Shown here: positions 8,366-17,672 of the stretch, one piece after another
Layout of the letters: each line of letters opens with the position of its first letter
How positions within the stretch are numbered: the stretch's first letter is position 1
Program-made: the position numbers and the translations under genes
Notes under the pieces: model-generated
The model's database searches: none
Seen by the model: the letters and a program-made list of their open reading frames with translations, nothing else
Told to the model about the DNA's origin: nothing
Assembly (NCBI RefSeq): GCF_003938655.1
Contig: NZ_RJJT01000010.1
Span: forward strand, 124,001-188,000
Direction of reading: 5' to 3'
Source of the DNA: Rhizobium pisi
Lineage (GTDB): Bacteria > Pseudomonadota > Alphaproteobacteria > Rhizobiales > Rhizobiaceae
Length of the DNA: 64,000 nucleotides

Positions 8366-9127
8366 AGTCTGATAGCGGAACTGAACAGGCGCGGCCTGCG
8401 CGGCGAGGCGCTGGCCGGACCGCTTTACAAGCGGTTGGCGCAGGCGCTGACCAGCCTCATTCAGGAAGGCCTGCTGAAGCCCGGCACGGCGCTGCCGGGT
8501 GAGCGCGACCTTGCCGAGGCTTTGCAGCTCGGCCGCGTCACCGTGCGCACCGCCTATCGCGAACTGATGGCATCGGGCGCACTGGAATCACGACACGGAA
8601 GCGGTACTTTCGTATCGAGCAAGGTGGAACGCATGGAGCAGTCGCTCTGGCGGCTTTCCTCCTTCTCCGCCGATATGCGTTCGCGCGGGCGTCTACCGGC
8701 CGCGCGGATATTGTCGCGGGAGGTCAATACGCCGTCGCCGGAGGAGTCCTTCCTGCTCGGCCTCGGTGGTGACGAGCCGGTACTGAGGCTCGACCGTCTG
8801 CGTCTCGCCGACGGCTTGCCGCTGGCGATCGAGCGCGCCGTGGTGCCGGTCAAGTTCTTAGGCGACGATGCCGGCGGCGAGGGATCGCTCTACGACGCGC
8901 TGACGGCCAACGGCCACAGGCCCGTGCGCGCACTGCAACGGCTGACGGCGGTGACGCTCGATGCGTCTTACGCCGCGATGCTGAACGTCAAATCAGGCGC
9001 GCCGGCGCTTTTGATCGAACGTGTCTCGCGCTTGGAAGACCAGCGCGTCGTCGAATACACCCGCTCGCATTATCGCGGCGATGCCTATGATTTCGTTGCC
9101 GAATTGAGAATCGGAGATGACCTATGA
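8354..9127 (+). CDS. GntR-family (HutC/NagR type) transcriptional regulator
   Basis: A 257-residue regulator. The N-terminal winged helix-turn-helix includes PGTALPGERDLAEALQLGRVTVRTAYRELMASGALESRHGSGTFV. A UTRA ligand-binding domain follows from about residue 100 to the end (LLGLGGDEPVLRLDRLRLADG and SRLEDQRVVEYTRSHYRGDAYDF). UTRA regulators of this type sense phosphorylated sugars such as GlcNAc-6-P. It is first in an operon with the SIS deaminase, NagA and a second SIS protein, overlapping the next start by ATGA. No ribosome site precedes the ATG, which lies within a palindrome, so the message may be leaderless; an in-frame TTG 30 bases upstream is the alternative. Confidence 0.88.
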   Translation: MDRTSLIAELNRRGLRGEALAGPLYKRLAQALTSLIQEGLLKPGTALPGERDLAEALQLGRVTVRTAYRELMASGALESRHGSGTFVSSKVERMEQSLWRLSSFSADMRSRGRLPAARILSREVNTPSPEESFLLGLGGDEPVLRLDRLRLADGLPLAIERAVVPVKFLGDDAGGEGSLYDALTANGHRPVRALQRLTAVTLDASYAAMLNVKSGAPALLIERVSRLEDQRVVEYTRSHYRGDAYDFVAELRIGDDL

Positions 9128-10155
9128 GTGAGAACCAGTCGCTGATGCTGCAGGAAGCCGGCCAATCGCCGGAGGTGGTGGCCACGCTTCTTGAAAAGGA
9201 AAAACCGGTCTTTGCCGAGATCGCACGATTGTTTTCGTCCGCCCGCCCGAGCGTGGTGACGACGGCGGCGCGCGGCTCTTCGGATCATGCCGCCACCTTC
9301 TTCAAATATCTCTTCGAGATCACCTGCGGCGTTCCGGTCGCATCGGTCGGTCCGTCGATCGCTTCCGTCTACGGTGCCGCGCTTCATCTGAAGGGCGGCG
9401 TCCATTTCACCGTCTCGCAGTCGGGTGCGAGCCCCGATATCGTCGCGCTGCAGGAGGCCGCCAAGAAGGGCGGCGCGACGACAATCGCCGTCGTCAACGT
9501 CACCGACAGCCCGCTTGCGAAACAGGCTGATATCGTTCTCGGCCTCAATGCCGGCGCCGAAAAGAGCGTGGCGGCGACGAAATCCTTCATCGCCTCGGTC
9601 GCCGCCCTTTCCGGCGTCACGGCTGCGGTCGGCGCCGCGTCCGACCTTCAGGCCGCGCTCGACAAGCTGCCCGAGGCGCTTTCGGCGACCGCCGGGATCG
9701 ATACGGCGGCGGCCGAGGAGGTGCTCTTCCATGCAACCTCGCTCTATACGGCCGGTCGCGGCCCGGCGTTTGCAATCGCGCTCGAAGCGGCGCTGAAAGC
9801 CAAGGAAACCTCCGGCCTGCATGCCGAGGCCTTCTCGCTGGCGGAACTGATGCATGGTCCGATGCGCCTGGTGCAGCCGGGCTTTCCGATCGTCGCCTTC
9901 GCGCCCGACGATGCCGCCTTCGCCAACAATAGCCAGGCGCTGGAGCGCCTGCAGAAACTCGGCGCCACTACAGTCGGCTTCTCGACGCAGCCACTGTCGG
10001 GTATTAATCTGCGCGTGCCGACGACGGGTAACGGCCTCGTCGATCCGCTGGTGTCGCTGCTCGTCTATTACCGGCTGATCGAGTCGGTGACGCGCCGCAA
10101 GGGCTTCGATCCCGACAGGCCTGCGAACCTGCTCAAGGTGACGGAGACGGTCTGA
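9124..10155 (+). CDS. SIS-domain glucosamine-6-phosphate deaminase (NagB-II / GlmS-like)
   Basis: A 343-residue protein with two SIS domains and no glutaminase domain. Domain 1 has TTAARGSSDHAA and SQSGASPDIVALQEAAKKGGATTIAVVN. Domain 2 has LYTAGRGPAFAIALEAALKAKETSGLHAEAFSLAELMHGPMRLV, the same layout as the isomerase half of GlmS. In GlcNAc operons such proteins deaminate glucosamine-6-phosphate to fructose-6-phosphate. It sits between the regulator and NagA with overlaps at both ends (ATGA and TGATG), indicating tight coupling. Confidence 0.85.
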   Translation: MSENQSLMLQEAGQSPEVVATLLEKEKPVFAEIARLFSSARPSVVTTAARGSSDHAATFFKYLFEITCGVPVASVGPSIASVYGAALHLKGGVHFTVSQSGASPDIVALQEAAKKGGATTIAVVNVTDSPLAKQADIVLGLNAGAEKSVAATKSFIASVAALSGVTAAVGAASDLQAALDKLPEALSATAGIDTAAAEEVLFHATSLYTAGRGPAFAIALEAALKAKETSGLHAEAFSLAELMHGPMRLVQPGFPIVAFAPDDAAFANNSQALERLQKLGATTVGFSTQPLSGINLRVPTTGNGLVDPLVSLLVYYRLIESVTRRKGFDPDRPANLLKVTETV

Positions 10156-11306
10156 TGGTGCGCAAGATCTTCGTCGGCGCTCGCATCTTCGACGGCGAGC
10201 GCTTCCATGACGACAAGGCACTCATTGTTGCCGACGGCCGTGTCGAAGCGATCGTCGCGAGAAACGATCTACCGGATGGCGAGGTGGTGACGCTTGAGGG
10301 CGGCGTCCTGTCGGCGGGCTTCATCGATGCACAGGTCAATGGCGGCGGCGGCCGGATGCTGAACGACGAGCCTTCCGTTGCGTCGATGGACATCATCGCC
10401 GGCGGACATCGGCCCTATGGTACGACATCGCTGCTGCCGACGCTGATTACCGATACGTCGGAAGCGTCCGCCGCCGCCATCGAGGCGGCGAAAGAGGCTG
10501 TCAAGGCAAACCGCGGCGTCGCCGGCCTGCATCTCGAAGGCCCGCATCTGGCACCCGCCCGCAAGGGCGCGCATCTGGCCGAACTGATGCGGCCGGTGGA
10601 GGATCGCGACGTCAAGGCCTTCATCCGCGCGCGCGAAGCGATCGGAACGCTGCTCGTCACCATCGCGGCCGAGCAGGTGACGGTCGCCCAGGTGCGCGAG
10701 CTTGCGGAAGCCGGCGTCACCGTCAGCATCGGCCATTCCGATTGTTCGAGCGAAGCGGCGGAAGAACGTTTCGATGCCGGCGCGCGGGGCGTCACGCATC
10801 TCTTCAATGCCATGAGCCAGATGGGGCATCGTGCGCCCGGCCTCGTCGGCGCGGCTATCGATCATCCCGCGACCTGGTGCGGCATCATCGCCGACGGCCA
10901 TCACGTCGACCCGAAAGCCTTGCGCACGGCGTTGCGTGCCAAACGCGGTGAGGGCAAACTGTTTTTCGTCACCGATGCGATGTCGCTCGTCGGCTCGCGA
11001 GAGGATTCGTTCACGCTGAACGGGCGCACCGTCCGGCGCGAAAGAGGCGGTTTCTGCTCGAAGCTCGTGCTTTCCGACGGGACGCTCGCCGGCTCCGACG
11101 TCGACATGATTTCGACGATACGTTACGGCGTCACTTATCTGGACCTGACGCTCGCCGAGGCTTTGCGCATGGCGACCCTCTATCCCGCGCGTTTCCTCAG
11201 GCTTGCCGATCGCGGCCAGCTTTCGCCGGGAGCACGCGCCGATCTCGTCCATCTCACCGATACCCTCACCGTTACCGCCACCTGGCTTGCCGGCGAGGCC
11301 GCCTGA
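10155..11306 (+). CDS. nagA: N-acetylglucosamine-6-phosphate deacetylase
   Basis: A 383-residue amidohydrolase that removes acetate from GlcNAc-6-P. Visible motifs: [16 protein letters not shown] (start of the barrel), [17 protein letters not shown] (metal-site Glu), [16 protein letters not shown] and [18 protein letters not shown] (metal-ligand His residues), and [10 protein letters not shown] (catalytic Asp). Full length for the family. It overlaps the upstream deaminase stop by one base, so the acetyl-sugar is deacetylated and deaminated by adjacent gene products. Confidence 0.93.
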   Translation: MVRKIFVGARIFDGERFHDDKALIVADGRVEAIVARNDLPDGEVVTLEGGVLSAGFIDAQVNGGGGRMLNDEPSVASMDIIAGGHRPYGTTSLLPTLITDTSEASAAAIEAAKEAVKANRGVAGLHLEGPHLAPARKGAHLAELMRPVEDRDVKAFIRAREAIGTLLVTIAAEQVTVAQVRELAEAGVTVSIGHSDCSSEAAEERFDAGARGVTHLFNAMSQMGHRAPGLVGAAIDHPATWCGIIADGHHVDPKALRTALRAKRGEGKLFFVTDAMSLVGSREDSFTLNGRTVRRERGGFCSKLVLSDGTLAGSDVDMISTIRYGVTYLDLTLAEALRMATLYPARFLRLADRGQLSPGARADLVHLTDTLTVTATWLAGEAA

Positions 11307-11323
11307 AATCGAGGAGACGCGGG

Positions 11324-12052
11324 ATGACTGATATCACCGATGCCTATTTCTCCAATCTGATCGGCCGGCTGGAGACATTGAAGCAGGCGCTTGCCGAGCC
11401 GATGGCGCAGGCGGCGGCGGTCATCCTCGATGCCGCCCGCGGCGACAAGCGCGTCTATGTTTTTGGCACCGGCCATTCGCATATGCTGGCGGAAGAGGTG
11501 CATTATCGTGCCGGCGGGCTCGCCTTCACCGTGCCGGTGCTCGTCGGCTCGGCCATGCTGCATGAGGGGGCGGTCATCAGCTCGGTCTATGAGCGCACGC
11601 AGGGCCTGGTGCGGCCGATGCTGGAGCGCTACGGCATGCAGCCGGGCGATGTCATCATCATCGCCTCCAATTCTGGCGTGAATGCCGCGCCGATCGAGGC
11701 TGCCGATTATGCGCGCGAAATCGGTGCAAAAGTGATTGCCATCACGTCGATCGCCTATTCCTCAGCGATCGCCAATGGTCGCCGGCGGCTTGCCGACGTG
11801 GCCGATGTGGTGCTCGACAACGGGCTGCCGCCGGGCGACGCCGTTCTCGATCTCGAAGGCACGGGGCTTCGGGTCGGACCCGTCTCGACGGCGGTCGGGG
11901 TGACGGTCATCAACGCGATCTTCGCCGAAGTCGCCTCGGAACTTTCGAAATCCGGCGATGCGCCGGTTTATCTCAGCGCCAACATGCCGGGTGCTACCGA
12001 GATCAACCAGAAGCTCGTTAGGAAGTACCGGCCGCGCAACCCGCATCTCTGA
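11324..12052 (+). CDS. SIS-domain sugar-phosphate protein (UPF0309-like)
   Basis: A 242-residue single-SIS protein: [23 protein letters not shown] (phosphosugar-binding loop), then [32 protein letters not shown] and a conserved C-terminal segment [21 protein letters not shown]. This resembles the sugar isomerase-domain proteins found in amino-sugar and MurNAc-related loci, whose exact substrate is not established. It lies 17 bases after nagA, with GAGGAGACGCGGG as ribosome site, and is the last gene of the operon. The role (isomerase, etherase helper or binding protein) cannot be set from sequence. Confidence 0.75.
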   Translation: MTDITDAYFSNLIGRLETLKQALAEPMAQAAAVILDAARGDKRVYVFGTGHSHMLAEEVHYRAGGLAFTVPVLVGSAMLHEGAVISSVYERTQGLVRPMLERYGMQPGDVIIIASNSGVNAAPIEAADYAREIGAKVIAITSIAYSSAIANGRRRLADVADVVLDNGLPPGDAVLDLEGTGLRVGPVSTAVGVTVINAIFAEVASELSKSGDAPVYLSANMPGATEINQKLVRKYRPRNPHL

Positions 12053-12066
12053 GGATGGGAGCGAAG

Positions 12067-12083
12067 CGGTGTCGCAAACACCG
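12067..12083. repeat. Short hairpin between convergent genes
   Basis: CGGTGT pairs with ACACCG across a 5-base loop in the 62-base gap between the SIS gene and the convergent DadA-like gene. It may be a weak bidirectional terminator; no clear T-run follows. Confidence 0.35.
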
Positions 12084-12114
12084 TTCCGTCTGTCACGACA
12101 TGCTCCTGACGCGA

Positions 12115-13311
12115 TCAAGCGGCAAGAATGGAGCTGACCATGCGAGCCGTCCGTGGCGCCAGCGTCAAACCGATATGCCCGTGTCCAAAGGCGAACACGA
12201 CGTCCCTTCCTCCTCTTGAAGGCCGGATGACTGGAACGGAATCGGGCATGGAAGGGCGGAAGCCCATCCAGCTCCGGCTTGGTTCACCAAGCGTCGGGAA
12301 AACCTTGCGGGCGTTTGCCAACAACACTTCGAGCCGCCGTGGGTTCGAAGGCGCGCCGATGCCTCCAAGTTCCACAGTGCCTGCCACCCGCAGGCGACCG
12401 CGCATCGGGCAAAGGTAAAATCCGTGATGCGTCGGGCATACCGGTCGTTCCACCGGCGGTGTTTCCATATCGAATTCGAGATGATAACCGCGCTCGGTAT
12501 CCAGGGGGACCCGCTCCCCGAGCTGCAGAGCCAGACCGCGGGAATGTGCGCCGGCAGCGATTACCACCGCTCGGGCATGAATGCTGTGCGCTGAAGCCAT
12601 CATCCTCACTCCATCCCGCTCACGCGAAATAGTCGTCACGGAGTCTCGGACGAACTCGACGCCCGCTCGTTTGGCGGCGGCTTCCATCACGCTCATGACC
12701 TGGCCGGGATCGGTGAAGTTTATCGCTTTCGGAAAGAAAAGCCCCCCGCCACGGACCTGCGGCAGCCGAGGCTCCAGGCTTTGCACTTCGTCGGGGGTGA
12801 GAAGCTGCTGCGCTACCCCATAGTTTCGGCGAAGCTCGAAATCTGAAGCAGCCGCCTTGAAGGCCTCGGGCGTCTGGTAGAGGTAGAGGCATCCTTTCGC
12901 GCTCAAAAGATCGGACGCGCCGATTTCTGCTGCGAGTTCGAGCCATTCCCATGAAGCGTCGGACAGAAGGTCGGCGATGCGGCTCGTATTGTCTCTGTAT
13001 CTGTGAGGGAGGGATTCGTAGGCAAAACGCATCAGCCAAGGAAACAACGTGGGCAATGCTGCCTTGCGGATGGATAACGGGCTGTCGGCATTGAGAAGCA
13101 GCGAGGCCAGGTTTTTAAGGACGGCGGGCGTGCCGACGGGAATGATTGCATAGTCGGCGATCGTTCCGGCATTGCCGTAAGATGCTCCCGAACCGGGTTT
13201 GTTAGGTTCGATTACGACGACATCGCGACCGTCGGAACGCAGCCGCAGTGCGGTTGCCACGCCGATCACACCGCCGCCGATGACGGCGATATCTGTTGTT
13301 AGCTTGTCCAT
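12115..13311 (-). CDS. DadA-like FAD-dependent D-amino acid dehydrogenase
   Basis: A 398-residue flavoprotein of the DAO/DadA family. The N-terminal FAD-binding Rossmann motif is DIAVIGGGVIGVATALRL followed by VVVIEPNKPGSGASYGNAGTIADYA, a stretch typical of DadA. The C-terminal FAD contact is FAFGHGHIGLTLAPRTARM. Such enzymes oxidise D-amino acids or related imino acids to keto acids and pass electrons to the quinone pool. It is the last gene after the SBP-permease-ATPase set of an amino-acid importer (105-base gap), so transporter and oxidase probably handle the same compound. Substrate not identifiable from sequence. Confidence 0.8.
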   Translation of the reverse strand: MDKLTTDIAVIGGGVIGVATALRLRSDGRDVVVIEPNKPGSGASYGNAGTIADYAIIPVGTPAVLKNLASLLLNADSPLSIRKAALPTLFPWLMRFAYESLPHRYRDNTSRIADLLSDASWEWLELAAEIGASDLLSAKGCLYLYQTPEAFKAAASDFELRRNYGVAQQLLTPDEVQSLEPRLPQVRGGGLFFPKAINFTDPGQVMSVMEAAAKRAGVEFVRDSVTTISRERDGVRMMASAHSIHARAVVIAAGAHSRGLALQLGERVPLDTERGYHLEFDMETPPVERPVCPTHHGFYLCPMRGRLRVAGTVELGGIGAPSNPRRLEVLLANARKVFPTLGEPSRSWMGFRPSMPDSVPVIRPSRGGRDVVFAFGHGHIGLTLAPRTARMVSSILAA

Positions 13312-13416
13312 GAAATGTGTATCTACCTCGGCGCCTTGTGATGGCGCGATCCGATATGTGAATTCGCCAACACGGCGGCGCCACGCGCGGCCGGGCCGGT
13401 TCGGTTCAATCGAGGA

Positions 13417-14217
13417 CTAGCCTGGCGAGGCGTAGCGCGCGACATAGGCAGCCGTGCGTGCTTCGGTTGGACGGTCAAGCACATCTCCGGCGGTTCCCTG
13501 CTCGATGATGAGGCCGCCGTCGATGAACACGACCCAGTCCGACACCTCTTTCGCAAAGGGCAGCTCATGCGTGACCAGGATCATGGTCATGCCGTCGGCC
13601 GCAAGTTCCCGCATGACGCGGAGAACTTCCCCGGTCGATTCAGGATCGAGCGCCGACGTCGGCTCATCGAACAGCAACACCGTTGGTTCCAGCGCGAGGG
13701 CCCTCGCAATCGCCACACGCTGTTGCTCGCCGCCCGACATTTGTTCCGGATAAGCCATCGCCCGTTTGGCAAGGCCTACTCTCGTCAGAAGTTTCACGGC
13801 CCGTTCCACGGCCTCTCTCTCGCCGATCCCGGCTGCTTGCATCTGAGCGAGAACGACGTTCTCCACGGCCGTCAGATGCGGGAACAGATTGAAACGCTGA
13901 AACACCATGCCGACACGCTGCCGAAGCTTTGCAAGGTTGCGGCAGGTTACTTGGCCGTCGGCGAAGATCGTCTCATCGCCGACGGTGATCGTTCCCTCAT
14001 CGGGACGCTCAAGCAGATTGACGCAGCGCATGAGGGTGGTCTTTCCTCCGCCGCTCTGACCAATGATACTTACGATTTTGCCGGCGGGAACCTCGAGATC
14101 GACGCGGTCGAGCACCAGGCGCCCATCAAAAGACTTGCGCAATCCGCTAATTTTGACGGCCGGGCGATCGACAGGCTGGTTTGACACAAAGGCAGTTTTG
14201 GCGGGAGTGGTCGTCAT
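13417..14217 (-). CDS. Polar amino acid ABC transporter, ATP-binding protein
   Basis: A 266-residue ATPase of the GlnQ/HisP class: Walker A GQSGGGKTT, Q-loop MVFQRFNLFPHLTAVENV, signature MSGGEQQRVAIARAL, Walker B VLLFDEPTSALDPE, and H-loop ILVTHEL. All catalytic motifs are intact. GGGGAGAG precedes the start, which lies 3 bases after the permease stop, so the two are translationally coupled. It powers import of the ligand bound by the periplasmic protein encoded upstream. Confidence 0.92.
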   Translation of the reverse strand: MTTTPAKTAFVSNQPVDRPAVKISGLRKSFDGRLVLDRVDLEVPAGKIVSIIGQSGGGKTTLMRCVNLLERPDEGTITVGDETIFADGQVTCRNLAKLRQRVGMVFQRFNLFPHLTAVENVVLAQMQAAGIGEREAVERAVKLLTRVGLAKRAMAYPEQMSGGEQQRVAIARALALEPTVLLFDEPTSALDPESTGEVLRVMRELAADGMTMILVTHELPFAKEVSDWVVFIDGGLIIEQGTAGDVLDRPTEARTAAYVARYASPG

Positions 14218-14220
14218 GGG

Positions 14221-14964
14221 TCAGACTCTCCCCTCGGCGAGATAGGTCCTGGCTAATTTGAGCCGGCGCCTTCTGGCTAATGACAATGGCACGCCGGCAT
14301 GGATCTTGCGCTCCAGCAGAAGCAGACACTGTGACACCGGGTAGCAGATGGCGAAATAGACCGCGGAGATCACGAGATACACTTCAAGCGCCCGGAAGGT
14401 TTCCGAGGCTATCAACTGTGCCTGCGTCATCAGTTCGGCAGCGGAGATCGTCACAAGCAGCGAGGTCGACTTGATCAGGTCGACGAACATCGTGTTCGTC
14501 CCGGGAAGCGCCAGCCGCACCGCCTGTGGCAGGACGACATGGCTGAACGTCTTGCCGCGCCCTAGCCCGAGAGCTTGAGACGCCTCTTGCTGCCCTTGGT
14601 GTACGCCGGCGATCGCTGCCCGAAAGATCTCGGACAGGTAAGCGGCGTAGAAGAGCACCAAGCTCAACACGCCAGCTTCGAAAACCTCCAGCCTGATGCC
14701 TACGGAAGGCAGACCGAAGTAAGTGAGGAAAATGATCGCCAGAAGCGGTACGTTCTTAAAGAGCTCGGTATAGAAGGCTGCAGGGACGCGGACCAGTCGC
14801 AGCCGGTTGAGCCTCATCAGCGCAAGCGCAAGACCGAGGATCGTCGCGCCGATGAAGCTGGCCACGGTATAGCCGAGGGTCCTGAGCAGACCCACGGCAA
14901 TGTTTCCGACGTAGTCATTCCAGGGAACCTGGAAAATATCGGTGAAGGATGACAACGTCGTCAT
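14221..14964 (-). CDS. Polar amino acid ABC transporter, permease
   Basis: A 247-residue inner-membrane protein of the HisM/GlnP family with about five membrane segments. The ATPase-docking EAA loop reads EASQALGLGRGKTFSHVVLPQAVRLALPGT (roughly residues 130-160). Only one permease gene is present, so it probably works as a homodimer. It starts 9 bases after the binding-protein stop. Confidence 0.9.
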   Translation of the reverse strand: MTTLSSFTDIFQVPWNDYVGNIAVGLLRTLGYTVASFIGATILGLALALMRLNRLRLVRVPAAFYTELFKNVPLLAIIFLTYFGLPSVGIRLEVFEAGVLSLVLFYAAYLSEIFRAAIAGVHQGQQEASQALGLGRGKTFSHVVLPQAVRLALPGTNTMFVDLIKSTSLLVTISAAELMTQAQLIASETFRALEVYLVISAVYFAICYPVSQCLLLLERKIHAGVPLSLARRRRLKLARTYLAEGRV

Positions 14965-14973
14965 GCTTCGATC

Positions 14974-15900
14974 TCACTTCGCAATGGAAGGCGGGTTCCA
15001 GTCTGCTGGACGGTCAACGCCGCGCCGCTGTGCCGCCATCTCGGGCGAGGGAACCAAGAACTGCTTGGGATCGCCGCCCCATTTCGTGATCAAAGCCGCA
15101 AGGGATCCGTCCTTGTACATGGCGTCGATCTGATCGGAAACAGCCTTGGCCAGCTTCGGCGACTGCTTGGGAAGGTAGAATCCGGTCATGTAGGCCTGAA
15201 AATATTTGTAATCGGGGTGCGCGGTCACCTGTTCGTTTGTCGGCGGCTTCAGGTATTCGATGCGGACCTTCATGTCGGGGCGCTGTTGCTGTTGATAGGT
15301 GATCAGCAGCGGATCGAGAAAGCCGACGTCCAGACGCCCGGTAGAAATATCCTGGAAGACACCCTCGGCGCTCGGGAAGGTATGGGGTGACGCGTTAGGG
15401 ACCTGCGCGATCGATTTCGCCCAGACATAGCCCGTCACAGTGCCGAGATTTTTGCCTTCCAGGCTCGCGACATCCGGAAAGCTCGTCGTGCCGCTCACGG
15501 CCATGGCCGGCGGCGAATAATATGGAGGGTCGGTGAACAGGCCGACCTTCTGGCGAGTGTCGGACCATGCAATTCCGCCAATGGTTATGTCAGCCCGCTG
15601 CGTCTGGACGGAAGCCAGCATGCCTGGAAAGTCGGTGACGTTGATTTCCATCTTGAGGCCGAGCTTATCGGCGACGGCTGTCAGGATGTCGCTGTCCAGA
15701 CCGACAAGCTTTCCATCCTTGACCGCCGTGTAAGGCATGTAAGGCTGCACGGTAACGACGAGCGTGCCTGGCTTCATCAGCTCCAGATCGTCGGCCTTCG
15801 CAGTGGATGGCACGACCGTCGCAAACAGCTCCAAACTCAGGACCGCCAAGGCAGCCAACCCGTTTGCCTGCGCTTTTTTCATCAATTCAGCATGTTTCAT
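14974..15900 (-). CDS. Polar amino acid ABC transporter, periplasmic binding protein
   Basis: A 308-residue SBP_bac_3 protein with a signal peptide (KKAQANGLAALAVLSLELFATVVPSTAKA|DD). Mature motifs are typical of cluster F amino-acid binders: GTLVVTVQPYMPYTAVKDGKLVGLDSDILTAVADKLG, then VQTQRADITIGGIAWSDTRQKVGLFTDPPYY and a C-terminal LAKAVSDQIDAMYKDGSLAALITKWG. AGAGGGG precedes the ATG. It is the first gene of the transporter operon and is divergent from the FCD-type regulator, which is the likely controller. Confidence 0.9.
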   Translation of the reverse strand: MKHAELMKKAQANGLAALAVLSLELFATVVPSTAKADDLELMKPGTLVVTVQPYMPYTAVKDGKLVGLDSDILTAVADKLGLKMEINVTDFPGMLASVQTQRADITIGGIAWSDTRQKVGLFTDPPYYSPPAMAVSGTTSFPDVASLEGKNLGTVTGYVWAKSIAQVPNASPHTFPSAEGVFQDISTGRLDVGFLDPLLITYQQQQRPDMKVRIEYLKPPTNEQVTAHPDYKYFQAYMTGFYLPKQSPKLAKAVSDQIDAMYKDGSLAALITKWGGDPKQFLVPSPEMAAQRRGVDRPADWNPPSIAK

Positions 15901-15934
15901 TTGAAACCCCTCTTTGTGGTTATATATTGCTGAT

Positions 15935-15947
15935 ATATTGAGAATAT
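15935..15947. promoter_or_regulatory. Candidate operator in divergent promoter region
   Basis: ATATT-N3-AATAT lies within a very AT-rich stretch (15915-15965) between the transporter operon and the divergent FCD regulator gene. It is a plausible regulator or promoter element. The low-complexity AT context makes chance palindromes likely. Confidence 0.35.
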
Positions 15948-16049
15948 GCAGACATGATATGAAGTCAAGCGGAATCGTTAAGCGCCTTTTTTCTAGGCGG
16001 AAGGGCGTTTAGCCATGCGGAAATGGACAGAGAGAGGAACGCGCTGAAT

Positions 16050-16724
16050 ATGTCGGCATTCGAACTGGATTACGAAGCGGCTGAATCAACGCTGGCGGAG
16101 CGGACATACATTCGGCTGCGTGACGACATCATTACGACGCTCCTTCCACCGGGCACACTTCTGCGGGAAGCCGAGATCATGAAGCGCATGGAAGTCGGGC
16201 GCACGCCGGTGCGCGAGGCCATACAGCGTCTGCAATATGATGGTTTCGTTGTCGTCAGCGCGCGCCGCGGCACATTTGTCAGCAAGATCGATATCAATGA
16301 TCTTACCGCGGTTTATGAGGCACGAGCACGGATCGAGTCCTGGGCGACCCGACTAGCGGCGGAAAGGCTGCGCGAGTTCGAGCGGCAAGAAGCGCGGCAA
16401 CTGATCGATGAGCTCAAGCAAACAACCGGTCCGATGGCGCTGGAGGACATACTTGCTCTCGATCGCCGGGTTCACCGCTTCATCTACAAAGTGGCGAAAA
16501 ACCCTTTCCTGTCCGATACGCTGGATCACTACCACAATCTGTCGCTGAGAATCCTGTATGTCGCCATGAAACGGTTTCCGAGCCTGGTGCCTCGCCTTGA
16601 GGACGTCTTGCATGATCAGGTTCTCATGCTTGAGGCGGTATGTAGAGGTGACGCAGATGAGGCTGAAAAGATCGCGATGGCTCACGTCATGAGCTTCGAG
16701 AGTGAAGTCCGAAAGGTTATCTGA
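16050..16724 (+). CDS. GntR-family regulator, FCD (FadR) subclass
   Basis: A 224-residue regulator. The N-terminal winged helix (LAERTYIRLRDDIITTLLPPGTLLREAEIMKRMEVGRTPVREAIQRLQYDGFVVVSARRGTFV) is followed by an all-helical FCD ligand domain with the metal/acid-binding pattern D..VHRFIYKVAKN, HYHNLSLRI and a late MAHV helix. FCD regulators usually sense small organic or amino acids. It is divergent from the amino-acid transporter/DadA operon and probably regulates it. The start is set by AGAGAGGAA ten bases upstream of ATG 16050; an ATG at 16023 would add nine residues outside the domain. Confidence 0.87.
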   Translation: MSAFELDYEAAESTLAERTYIRLRDDIITTLLPPGTLLREAEIMKRMEVGRTPVREAIQRLQYDGFVVVSARRGTFVSKIDINDLTAVYEARARIESWATRLAAERLREFERQEARQLIDELKQTTGPMALEDILALDRRVHRFIYKVAKNPFLSDTLDHYHNLSLRILYVAMKRFPSLVPRLEDVLHDQVLMLEAVCRGDADEAEKIAMAHVMSFESEVRKVI

Positions 16725-16743
16725 CTTCGGATCATGGAATTGG

Positions 16744-16759
16744 GGGCAGGCAACTGCCC
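16744..16759. repeat. Hairpin with GCAA tetraloop
   Basis: GGGCAG and CTGCCC enclose GCAA, just after the FCD regulator stop. A stable GNRA-type hairpin without a T-run; may help end or protect the message. Confidence 0.4.
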
Positions 16760-16912
16760 GTAAGAAATCCGGATAAAGCGACGGTTTTGCGATTGAATTT
16801 ACGCGTTATGAAAACGGACGTTCTGCTTTAGCTGAACGAAGGCAGCTCCGGCAAAATGAGCCGTGCTGCAAGTGGACTCGGCATCGATAGCTGGATTCTA
16901 CATTTCAGTTGG

Positions 16913-16932
16913 AGGCCGGCGTGAGCCGGCCT
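16913..16932. terminator. Hairpin between convergent regulator and efp
   Basis: AGGCCGGC and GCCGGCCT enclose GTGA: a perfect 8-bp stem with a GNRA loop. It lies 23 bases beyond the efp stop and also faces the regulator gene, so it could end transcription from either side. No long T-run on either strand, so termination is inferred. Confidence 0.5.
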
Positions 16933-16954
16933 TCTGCAGAGATGGCAACCAGGA

Positions 16955-17524
16955 TCAGTCCTTGGCGCGTTCGACGTAGGAGTTGTCTTCCGTCGCGATG
17001 ACGACGCGGGTGCCGGCATCGATATGCGGCGGAACCGAGGTGCGGATGCCGTTGGAGAGCATGGCCGGCTTGTAGGACGAGGAGGCCGTCTGGCCCTTGA
17101 CGACCGGTTCGGTCTCGACGATCTCGAGAGTCACGTGGCGCGGCAGTTCGAGCGCCAGCGGAATGCCTTCATGGATCGACAGGATGCAGGTCATGCCTTC
17201 CTGGAGATAGGCCTTCTGATCGCCCATGGTTTCCTGGCTCACGACCACCTGGTCGTAGTTCGCAGGATTCATGAAGTGGAAGCCTTCGCCGTCTTCATAG
17301 AGATACTGGAAGTTGACGTCTTCGACGAAGGCGCGCTCGACCTGTTCGGTGGTGCGCCAGCGCTCGGAAACCTTCACGCCGTCAACGATGCGGCGCATGT
17401 CGACCTGGGTGACCGGCGTGCCCTTGCCCGGATGAAAGTTCTGAGCGGTGAGAACGACATAAAGCTTGCCGTCCACGTCGAGCACGTTGCCCTTGCGGAC
17501 CGAAGAGGCGATGACCTTGACCAT
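16955..17524 (-). CDS. efp: Translation elongation factor P
   Basis: A 189-residue three-domain factor that rescues ribosomes stalled at polyproline. The N-terminal KOW-like domain carries the modification loop HPGKGTP with Lys34; the middle and C-terminal OB domains follow ([36 protein letters not shown]). AAGGAAG precedes the start at 17524; a longer in-frame extension upstream is not conserved sequence. The lysylation enzymes EpmA and EpmB are encoded divergently 148 bases away, so Lys34 is probably beta-lysylated. Confidence 0.95.
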   Translation of the reverse strand: MVKVIASSVRKGNVLDVDGKLYVVLTAQNFHPGKGTPVTQVDMRRIVDGVKVSERWRTTEQVERAFVEDVNFQYLYEDGEGFHFMNPANYDQVVVSQETMGDQKAYLQEGMTCILSIHEGIPLALELPRHVTLEIVETEPVVKGQTASSSYKPAMLSNGIRTSVPPHIDAGTRVVIATEDNSYVERAKD

Positions 17525-17672
17525 AAGACTTCCTTGTAACTCGGCTTTCGGCGTCGTAGATGACTGTCGAGACGCCCCGAAGACGCAAATGTTTTTCTTT
17601 GGGGGCGCAACTAACCTAAAATCCGGGAAATAGCCACCCCCATACCGGCTTCTCCGGCGAAGAAAGCTTGGA

